Below, piece by piece: positions 1 to 4,976 of a stretch of DNA of 16,796 nt (the first letter of the stretch is position 1; every line of letters starts with the position of its first letter). The notes under the pieces were generated by a model, which was not told the origin of the DNA, made no database searches, and saw nothing but the letters and a program-made list of their open reading frames with translations. Where the stretch lies: NCBI GenBank assembly GCA_035906575.1, contig JAMIEW010000083.1, positions 1-16,796 on the forward strand, written 5' to 3'. The stretch is from HK-STAS-PATE-2 sp035906575. GTDB taxonomy: Bacteria; Patescibacteriota; Patescibacteriia; 2-12-FULL-60-25. The position numbers were made by a program, and so were the translations under genes.

Positions 1-1316
1 GCGTCACCGTAAACCTCGCTCCGGCTGACGTTAAAAAAGTCGGCACACCATTTGATTTACCCATTTCACTCGTCATTCTCGCTGAACACGGCACCATCAA
101 ATCTGAATCTCTCGCCGGACTGCTCGTCGCCGGCGAGCTGTCTTTGGACGGAAGCCTGCGCCCGGTTCACGGCGCGCTCTCTTTTGCCTTGCTCGCCAAA
201 GGACTAGGGATGAAACAACTCATCCTCCCAACAGAGAATGGTCCTGAAGCCGCGCTCGTTGAAGGCATCGACGTGCGCACCGCCAACCATCTACGCGAGA
301 TCATCAAGTCACTCAAAGGAAAATTCGAACTACCTCCCGCCGAAAGCGCGACTCTCACCGAATCCCCCATCATCCATCCCGACTTTTCTGCCATCCGCGG
401 ACAAGCCCAAGCCAAACGCGCTCTCGAAGTCGCCGCCGCAGGCGGACACAATATCTTACTTCAAGGCCCACCAGGCTCTGGTAAAACCCTTTTAGCGAGA
501 AGCTTTCCGAGCATTTTGCCTCGATTAAGTTTGGACGAAGTTCTTGAAGTTACGCGCATTCACTCGGTTGCCGGGCTTTTGCCAAAACAATCCATCGTTC
601 GCGAACGCCCTTTTCGTGCGCCACATCATAGTGCGAGCGGGATCTCTCTCGTTGGAGGCGGCACCATCCCACGCCCCGGCGAAATCTCTCTCGCTCATCG
701 CGGCGTGCTTTTTTTGGACGAGTTTCTCGAATTCCCTCGTGACGTTCTTGAGACGCTTCGACAACCGCTTGAAGATGGTGCCGTCACCGTCTCGCGTGCT
801 GCAGGCGCTGTGACCTTTCCTGCGCGCTTCTCACTGATTGGCGCGATGAATCCGTGTCCATGCGGATTCGCCACCGATCCAGATCGACCTTGTGTTTGCC
901 CTCCACTGCATTTGCTTCGCTATCAGAAAAAACTTTCTGGCCCATTACTTGATCGCATCGATCTTTTTCTTGAGGTCCCAAAATTGCCTACGCACGACTT
1001 AACAAATCATCTCGAAGCCGAACCAAGCTCGATCATCCGTGAACGTGTCGAGCGAGCTCGCCGGATTCAAAGAGAACGACTCGCCACGACCAAGCTGCAA
1101 ACCAATGCCGAGATGACCAGCGAACAAGTCCGCCGTACCATCACCCTCACGAGTGAGGCACAAGTCTTACTCAAGCACGCCATCGAACGCTACCAACTCT
1201 CAGGCCGCTCCTACTTTCGTCTTTTGAAAGTCGGCCAGACAATTGCCGACCTCGCAAACCAAAAAGAGGTTCAAGCTGAACACATTGCGGAGGCGCTGAG
1301 TTACAGGCAGGGGTAG
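1..1316 (+). CDS. comM: ComM/YifB-type Mg-chelatase-like AAA+ ATPase (5' truncated by the window)
   Basis: The reading frame is open from base 3 to the TAG at 1314-1316, giving 437 visible residues. Family members are about 500 residues, so roughly 70 N-terminal residues lie outside. The visible start, with VNLAPAD and FDLPISL, is the typical N-terminal Lon-protease-like fold of ComM/YifB. A Walker A motif GPPGSGKT is encoded at 465-488 and a Walker B LFLDEF at about 708-725. The NPCPCG...C-V-C cysteine cluster and the LLDRIDL arginine-finger segment follow, as in Mg-chelatase-like proteins. In naturally competent bacteria ComM is a hexameric helicase that drives branch migration of incoming single-stranded DNA during recombination. 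In CPR bacteria the gene fits DNA uptake, but this window holds no other competence gene. The stop codon abuts the repeat element at 1317. Confidence 0.93.
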   Translation, partial: VTVNLAPADVKKVGTPFDLPISLVILAEHGTIKSESLAGLLVAGELSLDGSLRPVHGALSFALLAKGLGMKQLILPTENGPEAALVEGIDVRTANHLREIIKSLKGKFELPPAESATLTESPIIHPDFSAIRGQAQAKRALEVAAAGGHNILLQGPPGSGKTLLARSFPSILPRLSLDEVLEVTRIHSVAGLLPKQSIVRERPFRAPHHSASGISLVGGGTIPRPGEISLAHRGVLFLDEFLEFPRDVLETLRQPLEDGAVTVSRAAGAVTFPARFSLIGAMNPCPCGFATDPDRPCVCPPLHLLRYQKKLSGPLLDRIDLFLEVPKLPTHDLTNHLEAEPSSIIRERVERARRIQRERLATTKLQTNAEMTSEQVRRTITLTSEAQVLLKHAIERYQLSGRSYFRLLKVGQTIADLANQKEVQAEHIAEALSYRQG

Positions 1317-1568
1317 ATCCATCCCCTGCCCCTCGCACCCCCTACCCCCCGCCCGACTACGCAGAGCCTTCGTCGGGCGACCCCTTCCCACGTTTGTGGA
1401 AGGGGTGTCTCTCGTTGTTCGACATGACAAGAATATTGTCATGTCGAGCGCGAGCGAGACAGCAACCAAAAACCCCTTCCCAGATGTGGGAAGGGGTCGG
1501 TTGGCACAAATCTATAACAACCAATATTTGTGACAACCGGGGGTAGGGGGTGTGAGGGCAGGGAGGAT
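1317..1568. repeat. Nested inverted-repeat element, MITE-like, non-coding
   Basis: About 250 bases are organised as palindromes inside a larger palindrome. The outer arms are 1317-1350 and 1539-1568 and match imperfectly over about 30 bases, both ending in a GATCC/GGATC. Inside are five hairpins: CGCCCGAC 1350-1357 with 1372-1379; a CCCCTTCC stem 1381-1405 with one bulge; a perfect ten-base stem CGACATGACA 1420-1429 with 1437-1446; a perfect ten-base CCCCTTCCCA stem 1474-1497; and GGTTGGCACAAAT 1499-1511 with 1526-1538 (12 of 13). The third hairpin extends imperfectly outward to 1407-1460. The element begins at the comM stop codon and ends 15 bases before a promoter. No transposase and no clear target-site duplication are visible. 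It could be a miniature inverted-repeat element, a dispersed repeat, or a complex terminator for comM. Confidence 0.6.
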
Positions 1569-1583
1569 CTGTCACCCCAACTA

Positions 1584-1612
1584 TTGACATTTGTTTATAA
1601 TTCTGCTACCTT
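1584..1612 (+). promoter_or_regulatory. Sigma-70-type promoter for the leader unit
   Basis: A perfect -35 TTGACA at 1584-1589 is followed by a 17-base spacer and a -10 TACCTT at 1607-1612, placing the transcription start near 1619. A TATAAT at 1596-1601 also lies inside the spacer and could serve as an alternative -10, but it has no good -35. The promoter is directly downstream of the repeat element. Confidence 0.55.
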
Positions 1613-1720
1613 GTTCGAGCAAGTGATCGCTGTGGCATGCCGACAAACGTCGGCCGTTCGCGACCACCCCGTCCCTGGCTCGCACGCCAACATCCTCGCA
1701 ACGCACACCAAGGAGGTCGA

Positions 1721-1753
1721 ATGACCGGTCCCCCGAAGTCCCCCGTTTACTGA
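1721..1753 (+). CDS. Candidate ten-residue leader peptide MTGPPKSPVY
   Basis: An excellent ribosome-binding site, AAGGAGGT at 1710-1717, sits three bases before an ATG that opens a ten-codon ORF ending in TGA. The peptide has three prolines, and its DNA carries a direct repeat GTCCCCCG at 1728-1735 and 1738-1745. The start codon lies in the loop of a small GGTC/GACC hairpin (1715-1726). Downstream are an imperfect hairpin and a strong terminator but no larger ORF, so the unit resembles a leader-peptide attenuator or a small RNA with an embedded ORF. The same frame is open back to an ATG at 1637 (38 residues), but that start has no ribosome-binding site. Translation is inferred, and no function can be assigned. 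Confidence 0.35.
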   Translation: MTGPPKSPVY

Positions 1754-1788
1754 TCTTTCTCGACGTCGCCGGCAACTCCCCAACTGTA

Positions 1789-1826
1789 CTGTTCTGCCGA
1801 TTCGAAGCAAAGAATTCGGCGGACAG
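1789..1826 (+). promoter_or_regulatory. Stem-loop upstream of the leader terminator
   Basis: CTGTTCTGCCGA at 1789-1800 pairs with TCGGCGGACAG at 1816-1826 through 11 pairs with one bulge. It lies between the ten-codon ORF and the terminator hairpin, the position expected of an attenuation intermediate. I saw no obvious mutually exclusive pairing with the terminator arms. Confidence 0.4.
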
Positions 1827-1837
1827 CCAAACCAGGT

Positions 1838-1900
1838 CCCGTCCTGACCCTGCTATCTGCTCCACGCAGAAGTAGGGTCAGGACGGGCTTTTCATTTTCT
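1838..1900 (+). terminator. Intrinsic terminator of the leader unit
   Basis: CCCGTCCTGACCCT at 1838-1851 pairs perfectly over 14 bases with 1874-1887. The 22-base loop itself contains a CTGC/GCAG mini-stem (1857-1860 with 1866-1869). The tract after it is CTTTTCATTTTCTTT, rich in T. A transcript from the 1584-1612 promoter would be about 275 bases and end here, before the promoter of the peptidase gene. Confidence 0.65.
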
Positions 1901-1960
1901 TTCACGACTTGACGTTTAAAAATACCATGCTTTGTGTTAATATTTAAATACACCATTTCA

Positions 1961-1989
1961 TTGACCCAAGACGGTAAATCTGCTAACGT
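1961..1989 (+). promoter_or_regulatory. Promoter of the LysM/M23 peptidase gene
   Basis: TTGACC at 1961-1966, a 17-base spacer and TAACGT at 1984-1989 with an extended -10 TG at 1981-1982 make a good sigma-70-type promoter. The start would fall near 1996, giving a 5' leader of about 100 bases before the ATG at 2096. Another extended -10, TGTTAATAT, lies at 1935-1943 in the AT-rich stretch upstream; its nearest -35-like TTGACG (1909-1914) is too far away. Confidence 0.5.
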
Positions 1990-2005
1990 CTTGTGACCAA
2001 ATTTC

Positions 2006-2073
2006 AAGGAGCACGCTTTTGCGGCCTTGATCGTCTGACCTGCGAAAGCCGGTGATTATGAACGTAATCCCAG
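2006..2073 (+). promoter_or_regulatory. Foldable 5' leader of the peptidase mRNA, class unknown
   Basis: GCTTTTGCG at 2015-2023 pairs with TGCGAAAGC at 2041-2049 over nine positions with two wobbles. It is followed by a second stem, GATTA 2054-2058 with TAATC 2065-2069, flanked by GG/CC. An AAGGAG at 2006-2011 precedes a TTG at 2019 that would encode only three residues before TGA. The leader might regulate the cell-wall hydrolase, but I cannot match it to a named riboswitch. Confidence 0.3.
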
Positions 2074-2095
2074 CTATTTGCACCAAGACCTCGGT

Positions 2096-3514
2096 ATGTC
2101 TATCAAAACAACTCTCACCCAATTCGCAACACGTGCCATCCTCGCCACCCTCCGTGGCCTTAATGCGGTACGTCGTGGCTTTTTAACCCTCATCCGCCCA
2201 ACCGGACCTGTTTTTGCAAAGATTGGCAGCTTTTTGGGCAAGTGGTTCATTCGCCCGCTTTATCGTCTTTTCATGACGATTCGCCTGCGTTTGAACAAAA
2301 TTGGCGTTACCACGCGCGGTTTTCTTTTTTCTATCTTCACCAACCGCTACGCCTTTCACGCAGCCCTGCTCTTGATCACGGCCGTATCTGTTTATAGCCA
2401 AGTTCAAGCCAAAGGCGCCATCGCATTAGACGCCGGCCAGCGCAGTCTTCTCTATACCCTTGTTACCGACGGTCGTGACACCATCGTTGAAGAACGTGTC
2501 GACACCGAGAGCTCGGCAAAAAACATCCAATATCTTGCTGACGCAGGCGTTATTGAAGCGGTACCCTCAATTGACTTTGACTATGGTGATGATGAGATCG
2601 CCGATGTATCGGTGCCTGGCTCGGTTGCTGTCTTGCCAGAGCATGAAGTTCTCGAAGGTCATGATGACGTAGTTCTCGCCCGCACCAAAACCGAAGACTA
2701 CGTCGTCAAAGAAGGCGACGTTATTGGCTCTATCGCACGTGAGTATGGAGTTAATATCGGCACCATTCTTTGGGCGAACGGCCTAACGGTGCGCTCGGTG
2801 ATTAAACCGGGTACGGTTTTGCGCATTCCTCCGGTCTCGGGCGTATTGCATAAGGTCGTTAAGAACGACACGCTCGCCAAGATTGCAAAACAATACGGCG
2901 TAGATGAAAACACTATTAGTGACTCAAACGGGATTACTGGGGGACAACTTAGCCTCGGTACCGAACTCATTATCCCTGGCGCATCCCCAACTCAAGTTTC
3001 ATCACCAGTCGCCGTTCGTCAGCCAGGCACCGCCATCAAAGCCGACGTACCGATCTCACGCATCACCGGCAAAGCCGTCGATGTCTATCAAGAGATCACC
3101 GGCAAAGACGATGCTCGTCCAAAACCAGCAGACATTGTCGAAGAAGCACCGACCACCAAACTTCTCTGGCCAACGCGCTTGCGCCAAATCAACCAATATT
3201 GGGGATGGAAGCATACGGGTCTTGATATCGAAGGTGACTATACCGACCCTATCTACGCTTCAGAAGATGGCGTCGTGACAACCTCGGGCTGGAACTCAGG
3301 TGGCTACGGCATGCAAATCGTCGTCGACCATCCAGGCGGATTCAAAACGCGTTATGCTCACGCCTCCAAAATTTTTGTGAAGGTTGGCCAACAGGTAAAG
3401 CGCGGTGAAGTCATCGCTATGGTCGGTACTACCGGCCGCTCAACGGGTACGCACTTGCACTATGAGATCTATCTCAATGGCACACGCGTAAACCCACTCA
3501 AATACACCAAATAA
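2096..3514 (+). CDS. LysM-M23 cell-wall metallopeptidase, membrane anchored
   Basis: The 472-residue protein starts with a basic amphipathic stretch and one membrane segment (about 86-102, AFHAALLLITAVSVYS), then a linker and two LysM domains (about 200-245 and 251-294). A C-terminal M23/LytM peptidase domain covers about 358-470. The zinc ligands are present: HTGLD (H373, D377) and HLHYE (H455), with H421 (RYAHAS) and H453 as the other conserved catalytic-site histidines. M23 enzymes cut peptide bridges of peptidoglycan, and LysM binds its glycan strands, so this is probably an outward-facing hydrolase of cell-wall remodelling or division. I chose the ATG at 2096 over the in-frame TTG at 2078 because neither has a Shine-Dalgarno sequence and ATG is the stronger start. 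It is monocistronic, with its own promoter and terminator. Confidence 0.92.
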   Translation: MSIKTTLTQFATRAILATLRGLNAVRRGFLTLIRPTGPVFAKIGSFLGKWFIRPLYRLFMTIRLRLNKIGVTTRGFLFSIFTNRYAFHAALLLITAVSVYSQVQAKGAIALDAGQRSLLYTLVTDGRDTIVEERVDTESSAKNIQYLADAGVIEAVPSIDFDYGDDEIADVSVPGSVAVLPEHEVLEGHDDVVLARTKTEDYVVKEGDVIGSIAREYGVNIGTILWANGLTVRSVIKPGTVLRIPPVSGVLHKVVKNDTLAKIAKQYGVDENTISDSNGITGGQLSLGTELIIPGASPTQVSSPVAVRQPGTAIKADVPISRITGKAVDVYQEITGKDDARPKPADIVEEAPTTKLLWPTRLRQINQYWGWKHTGLDIEGDYTDPIYASEDGVVTTSGWNSGGYGMQIVVDHPGGFKTRYAHASKIFVKVGQQVKRGEVIAMVGTTGRSTGTHLHYEIYLNGTRVNPLKYTK

Positions 3515-3541
3515 ACAAAAACACCCTTCGGGGTGTTTTTG
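3515..3541 (+). terminator. Terminator of the M23 peptidase gene
   Basis: CACCC (3522-3526), a TTCG tetraloop and GGGTG (3531-3535) form a stem flanked by A5 and T5 that extend it to ten pairs. It lies immediately after the TAA stop and before the next promoter. Confidence 0.85.
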
Positions 3542-3544
3542 CGA

Positions 3545-3550
3545 TATACT
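3545..3550 (+). promoter_or_regulatory. -10 element giving a leaderless yjdF-like mRNA
   Basis: TATACT at 3545-3550 lies seven bases before the ATG at 3557, so the expected transcription start is the A of the start codon. No ribosome-binding site or convincing -35 is visible, because the preceding bases are the terminator stem. Confidence 0.45.
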
Positions 3551-3556
3551 CATGTC

Positions 3557-4171
3557 ATGAACAATACCTCGAAGTTTCCTTTAATCTTACTTGGGCTCTA
3601 TATTGTTGAGCTCATCATCTGCAGCATCAATCCGTATGATCGTGCTGTTTGGTTCGCTGAGATTATCCCGATTCTCACCATCGTTGGCGTGCTTATTTGG
3701 CTCTATATCAAAAAAATCCGCTTTTCTAATCTTGCTCATGGCATGATGGCGGTCTTAATCTTTTGGCATACGGTCGGCGCGTACTATACGTTTTCACGGG
3801 TCCCATTTGAAACGATCAGTAACTTGCTCGGAGGCGAAGGCCGAAATATGTATGACCGCATTGGCCATTTCAGCGTAGGCTTCTATGCTTTTGCCATCGC
3901 CGAATGGCTATCAAAAACGGTTCTACAGAAAAACCGCAAACTCTCGGTCTTTCTCGCCATCGCGTGTATCGGTCTCATCGCCTCGCTCTATGAAGTTCTT
4001 GAGTGGCAGTTTGCTGTCATTTACGGTGGTGACGCGGGTGCGGCCTTCTTAGGCAGCCAGGGCGATATCTGGGACGCTCAAAAAGACATGGCGCTCGATA
4101 TCGTGGGCGGTATTGCTGCTGGCATCCTCTTTCTGGTCATCCCAAAGAAAAAAGAGAAAACCTCCCCGTAG
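3557..4171 (+). CDS. yjdF: YjdF-like integral membrane protein (DUF2238)
   Basis: This 204-residue protein has about six hydrophobic segments: 8-25, 33-51, 58-78, 103-120, 128-146 and 180-196. It carries the family hallmarks YDRIGHFSVGF (about 99-109), SLYEVLEW (143-150) and FLGSQGDIWDAQKDM (164-178), which are conserved polar and acidic residues in or near membrane segments. The cluster looks like a metal or active site, but the family function is not established. The ATG at 3557 is chosen because the in-frame GTG at 3533 lies inside the preceding terminator. The stop codon TAG is in the loop of the following terminator. The gene appears monocistronic and is convergent with the orphan gene that follows. 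Confidence 0.85.
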   Translation: MNNTSKFPLILLGLYIVELIICSINPYDRAVWFAEIIPILTIVGVLIWLYIKKIRFSNLAHGMMAVLIFWHTVGAYYTFSRVPFETISNLLGGEGRNMYDRIGHFSVGFYAFAIAEWLSKTVLQKNRKLSVFLAIACIGLIASLYEVLEWQFAVIYGGDAGAAFLGSQGDIWDAQKDMALDIVGGIAAGILFLVIPKKKEKTSP

Positions 4172-4182
4172 GGAGGTTTTTT
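4157..4182. terminator. Bidirectional terminator between convergent genes
   Basis: CCTCCC (4161-4166), loop CGTA and GGGAGG (4171-4176) are flanked by AAAA and TTTTTT, so a T tract follows the stem on both strands. It serves the yjdF-like gene on the plus strand and the orphan gene ending at 4205 on the minus strand. The plus-strand stop codon spans the loop and the first base of the right arm. Confidence 0.8.
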
Positions 4183-4204
4183 GTCAGTTGTGCTCATGAG
4201 AGCA

Positions 4205-4579
4205 CTATTTTGCCACAAGGATAAGCGTACAAACCAAGGCCGTTGAACGGCGCGTGCAGTGATTGAACGCTTTACGAAACTTGGCGAGATAGTCGGGGTC
4301 TTCGAGAGCCGTGAGCTCATCTGGACGAACAAAGAGATACAGCGAAGTCGCTTGGCCTTTACGTCCCCAAAGCGCTGATGCGAGCGTCGCCGCATCACCG
4401 GCAGGATCGGTACCAAGACGAATGCGTAGTGGTCGAAGATAAGGGCATCGTCGTTCAGACTTGCTCGGCTGATTTCTAGGCGAGATAGCCTGACGCACAC
4501 AAACCGAATCATCGGTTTTATGCATGACTTTGGCTCGATGCGTTGAAAGGTGCGGTAGGATCTTGAGGTGCAGCTCCAT
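4205..4579 (-). CDS. Orphan protein of 124 residues, function unknown
   Basis: The ATG at 4579 is preceded on the minus strand by GGGAG, a reasonable ribosome-binding site eight bases upstream. The frame is also open further upstream to 4750, but that part overlaps a hairpin and a better small ORF in another frame, so I take 4579. The N-terminal half is basic and has cysteines. The C-terminal half (about 56-124) looks like a folded domain, with GTDPAGDAATLASALWG, then YLFVRPDEL and a hydrophobic end VCTLILVAK. I recognise no family. It probably belongs with the 29-residue ORF upstream, from which it is separated by a terminator-like hairpin. Confidence 0.55.
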   Translation of the reverse strand: MELHLKILPHLSTHRAKVMHKTDDSVCVRQAISPRNQPSKSERRCPYLRPLRIRLGTDPAGDAATLASALWGRKGQATSLYLFVRPDELTALEDPDYLAKFRKAFNHCTRRSTALVCTLILVAK

Positions 4580-4594
4580 CTTCTTTCTCCCGAT

Positions 4595-4626
4595 AAAAAA
4601 CCCGCCTATGCTTATGCATGGCGGGG
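4595..4626 (-). terminator. Terminator or attenuator between the microprotein and the orphan gene
   Basis: On the minus strand CCCGCC and GGCGGG (plus positions 4620-4625 and 4601-4606) pair, extended by ATGC/GCAT across one bulge. T6 follows (A6 at 4595-4600). It lies 15 bases before the start of the 124-residue gene and just ahead of its ribosome-binding site, so only read-through or a hidden promoter would express that gene. Confidence 0.65.
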
Positions 4627-4650
4627 TTGGATGACAAACATCACGAGATA

Positions 4651-4740
4651 CTAAAACGACCCGCCAGAGACGGTAAACCACCAAGCAGCGGCAACGAGCG
4701 TTGCAGCCTTTGGCTGGTAACCGAAACGAGACGTCTTCAT
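4651..4740 (-). CDS. Probable 29-residue microprotein with one hydrophobic segment
   Basis: Reading from the ATG at 4740, 29 codons end in TAG. The peptide opens MKTSRFGYQPKAAT and continues LVAAAWWFTVSGGSF: a basic N-terminus followed by a hydrophobic stretch with two tryptophans. An extended -10 promoter ends ten bases before the ATG, so the mRNA would have almost no leader. A terminator hairpin follows 25 bases after the stop. The match of promoter, ORF and terminator supports a real short gene; a small RNA is the alternative. Its role is unknown, and it could be a membrane peptide or a leader peptide for the downstream orphan. Confidence 0.45.
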   Translation of the reverse strand: MKTSRFGYQPKAATLVAAAWWFTVSGGSF

Positions 4741-4750
4741 ACCTATTCAA

Positions 4751-4779
4751 AAGCTATCACGACCAAATGAGACAGGCAA
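4751..4779 (-). promoter_or_regulatory. Promoter of the microprotein/orphan unit
   Basis: On the minus strand, TTGCCT (4774-4779), a 17-base spacer and TAGCTT (4751-4756) with TGA immediately before it form an extended -10 promoter. The start falls about four bases before the ATG at 4740. Its -35 is back to back with that of the tRNA promoter. Confidence 0.45.
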
Positions 4780-4784
4780 GAGAA

Positions 4785-4813
4785 TTGACCAAGCCCCCGG
4801 CTTGTGGCACTCT
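4785..4813 (+). promoter_or_regulatory. Possible tRNA-Ala promoter
   Basis: TTGACC at 4785-4790, a 17-base spacer and CACTCT at 4808-4813 preceded by TGG lie at the right distance from the tRNA (mature 5' end at 4829). The -35 and extended TG are good but the -10 hexamer is poor. Confidence 0.35.
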
Positions 4814-4828
4814 GTCGGCACCAAACGA

Positions 4829-4904
4829 GGGCCCTTAGCTCAGCTGGTAGAGCGCTTCCATGGCATGGAAGAGGTCAGCGGTTCGAACCCGCTAGGGTCC
4901 ACCA
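4829..4904 (+). tRNA. tRNA-Ala (anticodon GGC)
   Basis: This 76-base cloverleaf has acceptor arms GGGCCCT and AGGGTCC (one G-U pair), a D arm GCTCAGCTGGTAGAGC, and an anticodon stem CTTCC/GGAAG. The loop ATGGCAT places GGC at 4862-4864, decoding GCC and GCU alanine codons. The T arm is AGCGG/CCGCT with loop TTCGAAC. The CCA end is encoded at 4902-4904. The gene is a single-gene unit with its own terminator. Confidence 0.97.
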
Positions 4905-4910
4905 CCGAGA

Positions 4911-4938
4911 AAATCTCGTCAGACGACGAGATTTTTTG
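4911..4938 (+). terminator. Terminator of the tRNA gene
   Basis: AATCTCGTC (4912-4920), loop AGAC and GACGAGATT (4925-4933) form a nine-pair stem followed by a T run to 4937. It starts seven bases after the tRNA CCA end. Confidence 0.85.
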
Positions 4939-4963
4939 TTTCACAAATCCTTCACGACCCGCG

Positions 4964-4969
4964 TATACT
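4964..4969 (+). promoter_or_regulatory. -10 element giving a leaderless fusion-protein mRNA
   Basis: TATACT at 4964-4969 lies seven bases before the ATG at 4977, with no ribosome-binding site between. The context GCGTATACT resembles GCGATATACT in front of the yjdF-like gene. No clear -35 is seen. Confidence 0.45.
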
Positions 4970-4976
4970 GACGGCC

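Noticed and set aside
1637..1753. 38-residue in-frame extension of the ten-codon ORF
   Set aside because: The ATG at 1637 has no ribosome-binding site and lies at the start of a hairpin (1639-1654), while the strong AAGGAGGT points to the ATG at 1721.
1747..2007. 86-residue ORF on the minus strand beginning at a TTG
   Set aside because: It overlaps the leader terminator and the peptidase promoter on the plus strand and shows no recognisable domain; its better-looking N-terminal half comes from AT-rich promoter DNA.
2006..2095. c-di-AMP (ydaO) or c-di-GMP riboswitch upstream of the M23 gene
   Set aside because: The context is suggestive, but the conserved sequence blocks of these classes cannot be lined up with the leader by eye.
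2078..2095. TTG start for the M23 peptidase, six residues longer
   Set aside because: No ribosome-binding site; the ATG at 2096 is an ordinary start and the extra residues show no family conservation I can recognise.
4078..4512. 144-residue ORF on the minus strand
   Set aside because: It runs across the terminator and into the 3' end of the yjdF-like gene and competes with the better supported frame of the 124-residue orphan.
4580..4750. N-terminal extension of the orphan gene to a TTG at 4750
   Set aside because: It would translate through the terminator hairpin and is out of frame with the 29-codon ORF that has the ATG, promoter and terminator; the ATG at 4579 has its own RBS.
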